Shown piece after piece: positions 22,012-33,834 of a stretch of 64,000 nucleotides of DNA. The number at the start of each line of letters is the position of its first letter. The stretch's first letter is position 1. Origin of the DNA: Hericium rajendrae. Taxonomy: Eukaryota; Basidiomycota; Agaricomycetes; Russulales; Hericiaceae. A program made the position numbers and the translations under genes. Where the stretch lies: contig CM065886.1 in NCBI GenBank assembly GCA_033439255.1, forward strand, positions 2,604,001 through 2,668,000, given 5' to 3'. The notes under the pieces were generated by a model, which saw nothing but the letters and a program-made list of their open reading frames with translations, had not been told where the DNA came from and searched no databases.

Positions 22012-23880
22012 AGATGAAGATGCTGGGTATAGACGAGAATGTTTTGAGCAGCGGCGATGGGCTTCAGGCAGCAAAGGGGGTTTAAATCATGCCGGGTGAC
22101 AGAAAGCTCATGGGCTGCAGGAGATTAGAGACTACATTGATTCATGGGTACGAACAGCATTGTACACCAGCAGCACCGCAAACACATTGTACACTAGCGC
22201 CCATGCCAAATTCAGCTGGATGCATCACACCACGCCCTGCGACATGTACAACAGCACACATGCAGCATGCACGCGAGGTTCGCCGCATCCAAGTCGAGTA
22301 CAACGATGTCGGCCATGCTCAGGGGCAGGGGCGCGTACTGCGTGATGTCGTTTGAGTACGCGGCAGGTAGGCGGCTTCGGATTTGGGCAGGCCTCGCGGC
22401 GGACCGGATGCTCTTCCGTCGCTGGATAACGTCGCCGGACCGATCCCAGCTGAATCGGAAGGGAGAAAGTCGGCGCTCTTCAGCGCTGGTCTAGACCATG
22501 GTCTGTCTGACCGGATAGACATCGCGGGGTGAGACGCGCATTCAACGCGATGGTGTCGAGGCGGCTGCTCTCGAGGCGCTCCCGCACAGAGAGTGAAGCG
22601 AAGCGCTTCTCATGTGCATGGATGACGTCGACATTGCAAGTGCCGTATGACTGCAGCAACAATGGCCATCGCGTCCAGTCCGGAAAGGGACGCCATAGGC
22701 GTGGCAGGACGAGAAGAACGGCGAGGGGATCTGAGCGTGCCGACGCGCGCTGATCATCGGTAACCATGGGTATGTTGTTCATATTCTCAGAGGCAATGAA
22801 CTACTCATCTTTTCTGACATTCCGCAGGTTCCAATGTAGTCCCGCGCACGTGAGTGATTGCCGCGGAGGTCGACAACGCGACATGAGGCGTGCTACCGCA
22901 TCCCATCGAGTTGGAGGCGCGCGCACCGTCATTGCTTGGGTCTGACGCGCAGTGATGCGCCCATGTGCTGCGACACCGGGACATGCAGGTCCTGTTATGT
23001 GTGGTTCCACCGAACTATGCCGCACATGCTGCGAGGAGGCGGGAGAAGGCGCCGTCGAGCAGGGCGATTATGCGTGCCATTTACGACAGCGCGCCCGGTC
23101 TTAACGACATCGCAGGGGCATGCTGCGCATTGACCGACGTATCGGTCTCTTCATGGGAGGCAGTGCGCGGGTTCGGAGCGAGTACTGTAGGCGTAGCGGG
23201 ACGACAGGGATGGCGATAGGGATGATACGCGCATTGGATACTAACCGTTAACTGTGGGTGACTTATTCATGTTCTGAGAACCGACGAGGTACTCACCTTT
23301 TCCAACATCCCGCAGCATGGAGTGTAGTCCGCACATGCAAGTGATCGCCGCAGAGGTCGACGACATGGCGCGAGGCGGACTCCCGTGTTCCCTTCAGTTA
23401 GGGGCGCGCGCACCGTCATTGCTCGTGTCCGGCGCGGAGTCATGCATCCTATCGCGACACTGGGACATGCGGAGCCAGCTGTATATGGCCCTACCGAACT
23501 GCGCCGCACATGCTCAGAGGCGAGCAGGGCGATCATGCGTGCCACGCGAGAAACGGGCCACTGATGACAGCGCACCCGCGCTTGACGATGTGTCGGGAGG
23601 TCAATCCACTTGGCATTGAGCGACATCGAGAAGCACAAGAACATGTCGGCTGAATGGATGCTAGCTGAATGGATGCTAGTACAGATGATACTGGCTCCGA
23701 CATCGATGCATCGAGACTCGAGTCCTTGCAGAGCCCATTGCTAAGCGCTAAGCACCACGCACTTTGTTTCTGGTGTGACATCCCCTTTTGCCACTCCGCA
23801 TACCACCACCACCTCCAACGTCTCTGCCTTTCATGCTCATCCAGTAAGTTGTTGCTGACCATAACTCCACCGAAGATGCC
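22012..23880. other. Region with an internal duplication, no gene recognised
   Basis: Frames are short on both strands. The main structure is the tandem duplication described separately (22802-23545). Confidence 0.4.
22802..23545 (+). repeat. Diverged tandem duplication, about 487-bp spacing
   Basis: Copy A (about 22802-23060) and copy B (about 23289-23545) share a series of blocks in the same order: TACTCATCTTTTCTGACATT against TACTCACCTTTTCCAACATC, then a GTCGACAAC/GTCGACGAC block, then GGCGCGCGCACCGTCATTGC in both, then GACACYGGGACATGC, then GCCGCACATGCT. Several indels and substitutions separate them. Both start after a CCGCAG acceptor-like string, so this may be a duplicated exon of a dead gene. 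Confidence 0.65.
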
Positions 23881-24300
23881 GCTTTGTCATTTAATAACTC
23901 CTTCAGCGTGAATGTCGGCTCGCTCATGCAGCTCCCATCCTGCATCCTTGCCAGGATGGATGCCTTGCTGGACCCGGATGTGCGTGGGTGTATGGGTGCT
24001 GGTACGACGAGCGATCGCTCGCTCATGCGGAGAATATGGTGGTACGATGAGTGACGGCTCGCTCATGCAGAGAATACGGCTGGATCGTCCGCCGCCGCCT
24101 CCTGGCTTGACCTCCATGCTGGGGTCATGGGCGTTCTTTGCATCGGGCTATGCTATTGCTCTGTTCACGATGGTGAGTAGAGCTTTTCCCATGCTTTCCT
24201 CTCATATTTAACAATTGTGGTGCGAGCACTCCTAAATCGCATCCAGCATATCGTTGCGCCGATCTGCCAACCTCTCACCTACCACCTCCGGTTTGACGGA
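23881..24300 (+). pseudogene. Possible relic of a small membrane-protein gene
   Basis: One frame reads LDRPPPPPGLTSMLGSWAFF followed by ASGYAIALFTM (a hydrophobic segment), then a GTGAGT donor at 24172, and after about 65 bases LLNRIQHIVAP. A 38-40 bp tandem duplication ending CTCGCTCATGCGGAGAATA lies just upstream (about 24002-24078). I cannot name the family or prove that it is expressed. Confidence 0.25.
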
Positions 24301-24602
24301 GCACATGGCCACCGATCCCATCTCTCCTTCACACGATCCATCTATGCATATATTTTCCCCACAGATCTCTCCTCGACATTTGCCTGGACACTATTTTGCG
24401 AACTCATGAATAAACCCTGTTCGATGTCATGCGACGACGGAGGACTGAGGCGTGAAGTTGCTAGTCATTGGATACAAACGGCTGCTTTATGTAGGCTGTC
24501 AGAAATGTAGCTGTAGCAGTATGGGCTTTTCAATATACATAATGCTAGTATAGTACGAACAAATCGTCCGAGTCAGATTTGTTGCTGTCGCAACCTCAAG
24601 CC

Positions 24603-24708
24603 CTAGAGAGATGACGATGCTGAAGTAGAACTAGAGGATGACCCAGACCCAGACCCAGAACCAGAGCTCGAGGCTGATGGCTTGTCGTTGCTGCTGGCAG
24701 CAGGATGT
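24603..24708 (-). pseudogene. 3' end of the Cys-cluster gene, cut off by the gypsy insertion
   Basis: Minus-strand sequence continues the frame that stops being coding at 37204: a Ser/Gly-rich tail (PSASSSGSGSGSGSSSS) and a TAG stop at 24605-24603. The 5-bp duplication GATGT at 24704-24708 and 37204-37208 shows that the two halves were contiguous before the insertion. See 37204-37450 for the N-terminal part. Confidence 0.75.
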
Positions 24709-25131
24709 TGTCACGGATCGCTCCATTTCTCTCCGCCTTCTTCTCTGCCATCAAGGCATCGCGTCGGTCATGTGCTCCAGCAGCCCCATCACATGTTCAC
24801 TTCCTCACATGACCTGGGGCTATCCTTCACCCATGCCCTTGTTCCCCTTTGGGACATCCTATTGTTCTCCCTCCCATTGTTCTCCTTTTGGCCACCATTG
24901 TTCTCACTCTATTGTTCGACCCGTTATGGTGTCCATTGTTCTTTTCCCATTGTCGTCCCAGTACTTATAGGCTCCCTGTCGCTCGCCTATTTCCCTAGAT
25001 TGTCCATTTCGTCTGTACCGTACTGTACCTCCAATACAGGTCACTGCACTGCTAGTCGCTCTCTGCTCTCTCACTCCCATCATTGCTGGTGACTTGGGTG
25101 GTTCTCTGCTGTCTACGACCGAGTCTTGACA
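24709..25131 (+). repeat. 5' LTR of the chromovirus
   Basis: 423 bp, TGTCACGG ... CTTGACA. Its 3' partner has exactly the same length once the DNA element and one copy of its 2-bp duplication are discounted. Confidence 0.93.
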
Positions 25132-26370
25132 CCTGGACAATCTCTCATACACCCGCCTCACCTCCCTACTATCGCCCATCATACCTTTCTTCTTTGAACC
25201 CTTCACCGCCGACATCTTCACCGAATCCCGACATCCATTCCATCAACCTCATCTCCCCTTTCCCATCGCCAACACCATCGAGGGCAGTGCACTCATCCCC
25301 CTCCTCCGCTATCGTGCTGTGAAGCGTTGGGAAGCCGAAGGAGTTTGGTTTCGATTGAGGTCGTGGAAACCACGTGCAGGTGCTATCTCCATTGCCTTAT
25401 ACGTTCGAATTCGAGTTTCCTTTGACGTCGACTTGCAAGAATTCACGTTCGGTGTCTCGGATATCGCTTACCACTGTCGCCAACCCAACCGAGGATCCCC
25501 TGTGAGTATCCTACCATCGACCTCGTTCCCCTTTTGCACACTAGGTCTCTTCACCCCCGAACCCTCGCCTGAGCCTGTGTGGGCCAGAGAATGCCTCGGC
25601 CACCGATTCCTCAGAAACCCGTACTCGGACCCCCTGTACCCTCGTGCTCTTGGTCGTCGCCCAGTCGCGGCTGACTTCTTCTAGACCTCACCATTGATCT
25701 CACCGACCCCCGTTTCCAGACCACAGAACCATACCCACTCGGCGTCTTTGCCTCACTCGACGAATACTTCATCTACACCCTTTCTGGCATCGTTCGAATA
25801 GACTTCGTCACTCCGGACGAGGACGACGACGGTCCCGCACAGTGGTACTTCGCCGATCGTGACGACCAGGCAGACCTCGAGCTTAACGACTTCGACGTCG
25901 CAGCTACAGAACACCGTCGCCAACACCCTGCTACCCCGCCGCTTCCCACCGTCGCCCTCCCTAGTGCAGATTCTCCCCCTGCTCGCACCACCCCACTTGT
26001 TGTTCCCCCAGGTATTACCTTCAACCCGGTAACCAACAACTACTACGCATACCGCTCCGACACCAATCGGCTTGTAGTCAGTTGGAGACCCAGCCTCGTA
26101 GAAGAAAGTGACCTGTGGTTTTGGCAGGCCAGTACCCTCTTCTTAACCACTGCAGAACTCGCACTCTCTCAAGCAGTTATAGAGAATCTCGCTCAGCAAC
26201 AAGCTACCCGCCTCGATACCCTTCGGGCCCCACCACCACCACCTGTTTCAACGCCTACCCCAGTACCAGTCCCCTCACCTGCTCCACCCGTTGCCGCTGT
26301 TGCATCGACATCCACCGTCAACGTCAAACCAACCATTGCCACAGCCCCCCCTGTTCAGCCATCCATCGAC

Positions 26371-27360
26371 ATGTCCAACCCTGAGATCGGCATCAAACCT
26401 GCTCCCTTTGAGGGAGATCGTTCCAAGTCCAAGGAATTCCAGCTGCGTATTCGCTTATTCCTTCGCGCCAACGCTACCCGGTATAAAGATGATACCGCCC
26501 AGATCTCCCTCTTCCTCGACCTCTGCCAGGGCCCTATCGCCGGCCAGTGGGCCACCCAGCACGTCGAAGAGATCCTTGAGGATGACGATCTCGTGGCTGC
26601 AAAAACATCTCCAGCTCATGTTCCCCGTTACGCCAACCTCACCGCCCTTCGAACTCGCTTCAACTTGGACTTCTCTCCCCTTGACGACTCCAAGGATGCC
26701 TCCCATGCTATCCAGACCCTCCAGATGGGTACACGCCCGGTAGTCGACTACATCACCGAGTTTGAGTCCTTCGCCCCTCGCACCGGCTACAATGACGTGG
26801 CCCTGATCGACTGGTTCCTGCATGGCCTCAACAGCGCCCTGCGCGATGATTGCCAGCGCAGCTACCCCACGCCCACCACCCTGGCTGAGTGGAAGGCGAG
26901 GGCCCGTGACAGGAATGCTGCCTACCTCATGCGCACCCGGTTCCAGAGTCCCCGCCCTACAACTGGGCGCACCCCGGTGAGCACTCGCTCCCCTCAGTCC
27001 ACATCTACTGGCCGATCCCGCACAGTCGCTGCTACAGGTGCCCCACTGTCCAAACTCTCGGAGCCTGACCGTGAGCGCCTCAGGCATGAGGGCGGTTGCT
27101 TCCGCTGCTGCCAGAAGGGCCATGGCTTCCGCGACTGCCCCCTCAATGCCGACTCCAACCCCCGTGCCCCAACCCCTCGTGTCCGAGCGCTAGAAACCGG
27201 CTCTGCCCCGGGAGTAGCTCCAGAAGATGCAGCCGCCGCCCTCGCTGTCCCCGCCATCAACAGGTCCATCGCCGACTTATCGTCGCAGTTGAAGGACTTG
27301 AGCGAGGAAGAGAGGGAAGAGGCAAAGGCTGCATTAAAGGATATGGTTGAGGGTTTTTAA
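26371..27360 (+). CDS. gag of the chromovirus
   Basis: 329 residues. The N-terminal two thirds resemble Ty3/gypsy capsid (FLDLCQGPIAGQWA; the region around DWFLHGLNSALRDD). A single CCHC zinc knuckle follows, CFRCCQKGHGFRDC (C-x2-C-x4-H-x4-C), for nucleic-acid packaging. pol starts 24 bases further on in another frame. Confidence 0.9.
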   Translation: MSNPEIGIKPAPFEGDRSKSKEFQLRIRLFLRANATRYKDDTAQISLFLDLCQGPIAGQWATQHVEEILEDDDLVAAKTSPAHVPRYANLTALRTRFNLDFSPLDDSKDASHAIQTLQMGTRPVVDYITEFESFAPRTGYNDVALIDWFLHGLNSALRDDCQRSYPTPTTLAEWKARARDRNAAYLMRTRFQSPRPTTGRTPVSTRSPQSTSTGRSRTVAATGAPLSKLSEPDRERLRHEGGCFRCCQKGHGFRDCPLNADSNPRAPTPRVRALETGSAPGVAPEDAAAALAVPAINRSIADLSSQLKDLSEEEREEAKAALKDMVEGF

Positions 27361-27383
27361 AGCGCCCCCCAGTCACGTCGTCC

Positions 27384-30300
27384 GTGGGTGGCAAGAAACA
27401 TTTCTTTGATCCGTCGAATCGCTTCTCTGTACTATCTGACCCCTGTGAGCAATCGTATCCATCGTCTTTGCGCATGTCCGCTATCACACCCAACCGTCAG
27501 ACACCGTCCATTACGCTCCAGGCCAAGATTATCACTGCCCCGATCAAGAAACAAATTGACGCTGAGGCACTTCTCGATAGTGGTGCAGAAGGCATCATTA
27601 TGCACCCCGAGTTTGCCAAGAAACACCAGTTCCCCCTCAAGAAACTCCCTAAACCCTTTCCCGTTCGCAACATGGACAACTCCGAAAACATCATGGGCTG
27701 GGTCCACTATTCTGTCAACCAGAACATCCGCATTTACGCCAAGGACTCGACGTCCTTCCATGAGGAGACAGCTGAGTTCTATCTCGTTGATATTGGTGAC
27801 TATGACATTATCCTTGGGACCGATTGGTTACAGGAACACAACCCTGAAATTGATTGGGTCTCTCGTCGTGTTGACATGACTCGCTGCCCTCCCTCTTGCA
27901 CCCTGAATAAGCCCCCGGTCAAAAACCTGTCCACTCGCTCAGAACGCTGCCAATCAGCCCCTCGTCCACCAGTCCTCAGTACCGCTGCTGTACTGCTCCC
28001 CCCACCTTGCCCCCCTCCATTGCTCCCACTGCCCCCGCCATTTGTTCCTGCCCCACTTCCCAAATACGTGATCCCCGCTCGCCGAGTCCAAGGTGTCCGT
28101 CTTCGCCGCATCCACCTGTCCAAAGTCCCTGCACGTCTGTTTACCGAGGATGATGACCCGCGACCTAACGTCGATGATGACTGGGTTGAAGAGGGCCTTC
28201 GCCTAGCTGGTGTTCTCCCTGACTGGGACACACCACCCCCTCCAGATGACGACCCAGACTACCAACATACCATCCGTATCCGTCGCTCTTTCACCAATGC
28301 TCAGAAACTGGCTGAGCGTGTGGCCGCCCATGTTGCGGAGAAGTCCTTTGCTGAGATGGTTCCCCCTCAGTACCAGGATTTCCAACCCGTCTTCGATGAG
28401 GAATCCTCCCATCGCCTTCCTGAACGTCGCCCTTGGGATCACGCCATCGACCTGAAAGATGGTTTTGAACCCCGTTCATGCAAGGTCTATCCCATGGCTC
28501 CCACTGAGCAGGAGGACCTCGATTCGTTCCTTGATGACCAGGTCAAAAAAGGCTACATCCGTCCTTCCAAATCCCCTATGGCGAGTCCCTTCTTCTTTAT
28601 CAAGAAAAAAGATGGAAAACTACGCCCCGTCCAGGACTATCGCACCCTCAACAAGGGCACCATCAAGAATGAATACCCCCTGCCCCTCATCTCTGAACTC
28701 GTTGACAAGCTCAAGGGTGCCAAAGTCTTCTCCAAGATGGACGTTCGTTGGGGTTACAACAACGTTCGCATCAAGGAGGGCGACGAATGGAAAGCCGCCT
28801 TCAAAACCAACCGCAGTCTCTTTGAACCCCTGGTGATGTTTTTTGGTCTTACAAACTCCCCTGCCACGTTCCAAGGAATGATGAATGAACTTTTCAAGGA
28901 TCTCATCGACACGGGCAAAGTCGTCATCTACATGGACGATATCCTCATTTTCACCGAAACCCTCGAAGAACATCGCGACCTTGTGCGCAAGGTCCTCCAA
29001 CGCCTCCAGGACAATGACCTCTTCCTCAAACCAGAGAAGTGCTCTTTCGAGCAGCCCTCCGTTGAGTTCCTCGGTCTCATCGTCTCCCATAACACGCTTG
29101 CCATGGACCCCGTCAAGGTTGCAGGCATCGCTGAATGGCCTGCCCCCCGTAACGTCAAGGATGTCCAGTCTTTTGTTGGCTTTGGCAACTTCTATCGACG
29201 CTTCATCCAGGACTTCTCCAAAGTCGCCCATCCCATGTTTGACCTAACCAAGAAAGACCATCCTTGGGCCTGGTCTGCTGAATGTCAACATGCCTTTGAG
29301 GCTCTTAAAGCTGCGTTCACCTCGTCCCCAGTCCTTATCATGCCTGACCCGTCCAAACCCTACTTGGTTGAGGTCGATGCCTCAGACTATGCCACAGGAG
29401 GTATCCTATCCCAGCGCGGGGAGGACGAGCAATGGCACCCTGTTGCTTACATCTCCAAGGCTTTCACTGCCCCTGAACGCAACTACGACATTTATGACAA
29501 GGAACTCCTGGCCATCATCCGTGCCCTCGAAGCCTGGCGGCACTACCTGGAAGGCTCTCCCCATACTGTGGAGATCTGGACCGACCATAAGAACCTGGAA
29601 TACTTCAAGTCTGCCCAAAAGCTGAGTCGTCGTCAGGCTCGCTGGGCTCTCTTCCTCACTCGTTTCGACTTCACCTTGATCCACAAACCCGGTATTCATC
29701 ACCGGCCAGATGCCATGTCGAGACGACCTGACCATAGAGAGGGGGTGGACGACGACAACTCAGATCGTGTCCTCCTCGACCCCAAGTACTTCCAGATTCG
29801 TGCTACACGTCCAGCCGCTGTCAAGTCCATTGGCAATGCTGATCTTCGCCAATGCATTCGCAATGCCAAGACCAAGGATATTGAGGTCGTTCAAGCCCTT
29901 GACGTGATCCTGAACAACGGTCCTCGCTCCCTCGTCAAGAACCTCCAAGAATGGAACTACGAGGATGGCCTCATCCTCTTTCGTGGCAAAGTCTACATCC
30001 CTGCTGACAAGGACCTTTGGCGAGATATCATCAAGCTGCATCACGACACTCCCATGGCTGGTCACCCCGGATGCTACAAGACCTATGAGCTCCTCAGTCG
30101 CAACTACTGGTGGCCCGGTATGTCTGTCTTTGTTCGTGGTTATGTCGATGGCTGTGCTACCTGCCAGGCCACCAAGGTTCAAAATCACCGCCCCCATGTT
30201 GAAACAATCCCCAATGCCATCCCTACCCGTCCCTTCCAAGACATTACCTCGGACTTCATCGTCAAACTCCCAGAATGCCAAGGCTATGACTCCATCAATG

Positions 30301-31490
30301 TGGTCGTCGACCATTTTACAAAGCACGTCTCCTTCACTCCTTGTAACGAGACCATTACCAGTGATGGCACAGTCGACATCCTTTTTGACAGGATTTATCG
30401 GAACTACGGCCTCTGGGAACGCCTCATCTCTGATCGTGGCCCACAGTACGCAGGCAAAGTCATGCGTGGCGTCTTCAACAAACTTGGTATCAAGTCCTCC
30501 CTCAGCACCGCCTATCATCCACAGACCGATGGCGAGTCAGAACGCGTCAATCAAGAACTCAAGCAGTTCCTTCGTACCTTCTGCAACTACCGTCAGGATG
30601 ATTGGGTCCAATGGCTCCCTTACGCTGAGTTCTCGCACAACCACCGTATCCACAGCGCCACTAACCGAGCTCCATTTGAAATGCTCCTCGGCTATATTCC
30701 CACTGCCATCCCCACTGTCAACCCCACATCGTCTACACCCGCTGTCGAGGATCGTTTCCGTCACCTCGAACAACTTCGCACTGAGGTCCAGGCCAGCCTT
30801 CAAACAGCTGCTGATCTCATGAAGCGCAACAACCAGGACCATATGCATGACACCATCCACTTCCAGGTTGGCGACAAGGTCTGGCTCGATGGCAAGAACA
30901 TCAAAACCACACGACCCAAAGCTAAGCTTGCTGATCGACGCCTGGGATTTTTCGAAATCACTGACGTCCTGGGCCCAGTCTCCTATCGACTGAAGCTACC
31001 ACCCACCTGGCATATCCACCCGGTGTTCCACACGTCCCTGTTGTCCCCTTACAAGGAAACCGATGCTCATGGTCCCAACTTCCCTGCACCACCACCTGAC
31101 CTTGTGGAGGGCGAGGAAGAGTACGAAGTTGAGTCTGTCCTCGATGCTCGTCTCACTCGGAACAAACGCGGCATTGAATATCTCGTCAAATGGGCAGGCT
31201 ACCCTGATTCAGAAAATCAGTGGCTTTCACGTACCTCCCTTTCCAATGCCCGTGGTGCAATCACCGACTTCTACACCCGCCATCCGCATGCACTCAAGGC
31301 TCCCAATCTTCGTGGACTCATCTACCTTGACCCCGTCCATGCTCATCACGCACTCCAGGCGAAAGTGCGTCTTAGAGAGGGGGTGATGTCACGGATCGCT
31401 CCATTTCTCTCCGCCTTCTTCTCTGCCATCAAGGCATCGCGTCGGTCATGTGCTCCAGCAGCCCCATCACATGTTTACTTCCTCACATGA
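27384..31490 (+). CDS. pol of the chromovirus: protease, reverse transcriptase, RNase H, integrase, chromodomain
   Basis: A 1,368-residue open frame. The protease motif is LLDSGAEGIIMH. Reverse transcriptase has YRTLNKGT and VVIYMDDILIF, and RNase H has LVEVDASDYATGGILSQ. The integrase zinc motif ends CATCQATK and its core shows TSDFIVKLP, SDRGPQYAG and a downstream Glu. The C-terminal chromodomain reads YEVESVLDARL with YLVKWAGY, the mark of chromoviruses, which use it to target heterochromatin. The last 34 or so residues are encoded inside the 3' LTR. Confidence 0.93.
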   Translation: MGGKKHFFDPSNRFSVLSDPCEQSYPSSLRMSAITPNRQTPSITLQAKIITAPIKKQIDAEALLDSGAEGIIMHPEFAKKHQFPLKKLPKPFPVRNMDNSENIMGWVHYSVNQNIRIYAKDSTSFHEETAEFYLVDIGDYDIILGTDWLQEHNPEIDWVSRRVDMTRCPPSCTLNKPPVKNLSTRSERCQSAPRPPVLSTAAVLLPPPCPPPLLPLPPPFVPAPLPKYVIPARRVQGVRLRRIHLSKVPARLFTEDDDPRPNVDDDWVEEGLRLAGVLPDWDTPPPPDDDPDYQHTIRIRRSFTNAQKLAERVAAHVAEKSFAEMVPPQYQDFQPVFDEESSHRLPERRPWDHAIDLKDGFEPRSCKVYPMAPTEQEDLDSFLDDQVKKGYIRPSKSPMASPFFFIKKKDGKLRPVQDYRTLNKGTIKNEYPLPLISELVDKLKGAKVFSKMDVRWGYNNVRIKEGDEWKAAFKTNRSLFEPLVMFFGLTNSPATFQGMMNELFKDLIDTGKVVIYMDDILIFTETLEEHRDLVRKVLQRLQDNDLFLKPEKCSFEQPSVEFLGLIVSHNTLAMDPVKVAGIAEWPAPRNVKDVQSFVGFGNFYRRFIQDFSKVAHPMFDLTKKDHPWAWSAECQHAFEALKAAFTSSPVLIMPDPSKPYLVEVDASDYATGGILSQRGEDEQWHPVAYISKAFTAPERNYDIYDKELLAIIRALEAWRHYLEGSPHTVEIWTDHKNLEYFKSAQKLSRRQARWALFLTRFDFTLIHKPGIHHRPDAMSRRPDHREGVDDDNSDRVLLDPKYFQIRATRPAAVKSIGNADLRQCIRNAKTKDIEVVQALDVILNNGPRSLVKNLQEWNYEDGLILFRGKVYIPADKDLWRDIIKLHHDTPMAGHPGCYKTYELLSRNYWWPGMSVFVRGYVDGCATCQATKVQNHRPHVETIPNAIPTRPFQDITSDFIVKLPECQGYDSINVVVDHFTKHVSFTPCNETITSDGTVDILFDRIYRNYGLWERLISDRGPQYAGKVMRGVFNKLGIKSSLSTAYHPQTDGESERVNQELKQFLRTFCNYRQDDWVQWLPYAEFSHNHRIHSATNRAPFEMLLGYIPTAIPTVNPTSSTPAVEDRFRHLEQLRTEVQASLQTAADLMKRNNQDHMHDTIHFQVGDKVWLDGKNIKTTRPKAKLADRRLGFFEITDVLGPVSYRLKLPPTWHIHPVFHTSLLSPYKETDAHGPNFPAPPPDLVEGEEEYEVESVLDARLTRNKRGIEYLVKWAGYPDSENQWLSRTSLSNARGAITDFYTRHPHALKAPNLRGLIYLDPVHAHHALQAKVRLREGVMSRIAPFLSAFFSAIKASRRSCAPAAPSHVYFLT

Positions 31491-31609
31491 CCTGGGGCTA
31501 TCCTTCACCCATGCCCTTGTCCCCCTTTGGGACATCCTATTGTTCTCCCTCCCATTGTTCTCCTTTTGGCCACCATTGTTCTCACTCTATTGTTCGACCC
31601 GTTATGGTG
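31387..31609 (+). repeat. 3' LTR of the chromovirus, left part
   Basis: First 223 bases of the LTR. The remaining 200 bases continue at 37004-37203, beyond an inserted DNA element. Confidence 0.93.
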
Positions 31610-32880
31610 CATCTGGAAAAACAGGAAGAGCTACAGTGGGCTACCATGAGCTACAGTAGTGATCAGAATCCTACCGTAGTGACCTGTAGCTCCCATAGCT
31701 CCTGTAGTACTCGTAGGACCCCCCCCTACTACTGTGGCTCTGATAGTGAGCCGTAGTGACCTGTAGTGAATATGTCTCTACTGTAGCAATGAATCTCTTT
31801 ACAGTAGTTATACAATTCAATGTATAAACAACTGTTGATATCCTTATATTTCACTCAATTGCAATATATCAGAACATTCAGAAACTTTATTTAAGAATAA
31901 CTACATAACATGAGCTAGCTAATCACTACTCCATACTACATTAGGCCACTTGTGCTGTCATCTCACAGATATATAAACACCAGCCCCCTCTACTGTAGTA
32001 CATACATAGGTCAGACAGACATGCAAGTGAGCAGGTGGGCATGTGAGTGAGCAGGTGGGCATGCGAGTGCATCTGAAAAATTTGTCAGTGATACATAGCT
32101 CTATCTAGTCTACATAGATCTCCTAGCTTCATAGTATCGCCCTTTATTGTATAGCCCACATAGCTAAAGAGAGATGCTATGTAGTGCTATGAAGCTCAAA
32201 GGTGATGCTATGGAGTGCTATCATAGCTATCATAGCTATCATAGCTACCTATGAAGCTATCATATGGTACTTAGCTATCATACCTATAAGAGCTATATCA
32301 GTTGCATATGCTATGATTGATAGATAGATTTAGTACATCTATGTAAGATATAAAATCTATCAGCAATATACAAATTTGTTTAAAATCAAGACTAGACAAG
32401 CTATGCAACAGCCTTTAAATCCTGACTCATTATTAATTATAAAAGCAAAAGTTTAAATAAATTCAAAAGCATTATATTTATTATTTAATATAATATAACA
32501 TATGATAAATGTATACTACAACATCAACATTGATTACAATCTGAACATTAAAAACCTTACCAATACCTACAAAGATAACAAATCATGAAACAAACGACTG
32601 CTTACAAATAAACAAAAAGCGAAATACAATCTATTGGAAAACATAAATAGTTAGCTATAAAAATAAGTTAAGAAGACTATAACAGACGAAGACTTACCAA
32701 AATAAGATAAAAGCGAAATTGCAGCCCATAAGACTAAAACAAAGTAAGCAAGGCATAAGCATAGACTACAAAAGAAATATGAAGAGACTTACCGAAAGTC
32801 TTAGCCAACAGAGAAGCTTGCGCGGAATGAGAAGGGATGGTGGGGGTTGAAGAGAGAGAGAGAACGCGGTCGTGCGAGGG

Positions 32881-32887
32881 TTATATA
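32881..32887 (-). promoter_or_regulatory. TATA box of the non-coding unit in element 2
   Basis: Minus strand reads TATATAA, followed by a pyrimidine-rich leader and a run of GTAAG donors and AG acceptors in AT-rich DNA. The same arrangement occurs in element 3 at 39881. Confidence 0.5.
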
Positions 32888-33361
32888 GGTGAGCGCGGGT
32901 TTGCCCGGCGGAGCCCCAAATGTGGCTGCCGGGACGCGGCCCGGGCACCGTGTCAGACGCCAAGTGCCAGATCTCATTAACTTCGTTCCGCATCCCAGTA
33001 GCTTATAGTATGCTAGTTAGACATGTGTCTCATTCGATCGAGCGATATAGAAATACTCTGAATATCTGCTTTTTTTCAGAATTGTTTCGATTTTATTTGG
33101 TTTACTAAGTCGAGACACACTCGAATTCGCGCGTTCACTAATGTAGCCGCCGAACGCGCGTCGATAACTCGTTCGACTTGTTGCTCTCGGTCCTCCGGCA
33201 GTGAGCACGCTCCTCTCACTCTCCCCTTCCTCTCTTCCCTTCCCTCTTCACTATTTGTTGCTCCTCCTCAACTTGAAGGATACGACGGGTTTGTAAGGGC
33301 TAGAGGGCTCCAGGTGCGTAAATAAAGCTTTTATCTCGTTGTACAGTAATCGACTAATCTT

Positions 33362-33393
33362 GAGAGTCTCGCTCGTCATCGAGCGAGACTCTC
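33362..33393. repeat. Hairpin A of element 2
   Basis: Perfect 14-bp stem GAGAGTCTCGCTCG (33362-33375), loop TCAT, return arm 33380-33393. Its counterpart in element 3 (39394-39425) differs by a C-G to G-C pair exchange inside the stem. Confidence 0.9.
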
Positions 33394-33804
33394 GTTTTTA
33401 CTAGTTCTTCGATACTCCACGACCCCCTGCGTGCCCTTCGACATCCCATCTCACCTCTCGCGCACCGTCCGCGCCTTTTCCCTCCCCACGCCTTCTCCCC
33501 CCCTGCGCCTTCGACAACTCACTCCTGCGCCGCCGACATGTCATTCCACGGCCTCGCCACGGACCCCCGTCTGTCTGCCGCAGCCCGCGGGTGCGCGGAC
33601 ATCCCGGTACGTCATCCCTTGCGGTATCAACGGGCCTCGTCCCACGGCACAGAGCGCCACAACGCGTGGGGGTTCCCACCGACTCGCGCTAGGCCAACAC
33701 CACGCCCGGTCACCCCCAACACCCACGCGCGGGCACTCTCAGCACTCGCACACGCGGTCTCAAGAGCGTGGCCGCGTCCCGTGGATGGCCAGCAAGGCGA
33801 ACGC

Positions 33805-33834
33805 CGAGTCTCATTGCTATGGCAACGAGACTCG
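33805..33834. repeat. Hairpin B of element 2, X-box-like
   Basis: Arms 33805-33817 and 33822-33834 (CGAGTCTCATTGC / GCAACGAGACTCG) pair with one mismatch around TATG. The core TTGCTATGGCAAC resembles the RFX X-box (GTTGCCATGGCAAC). Confidence 0.8.

Noticed and set aside
28620-30518. Minus-strand frames of 200-250 codons inside the chromovirus pol
   Set aside because: Antisense shadows of the pol frame; no independent motif.
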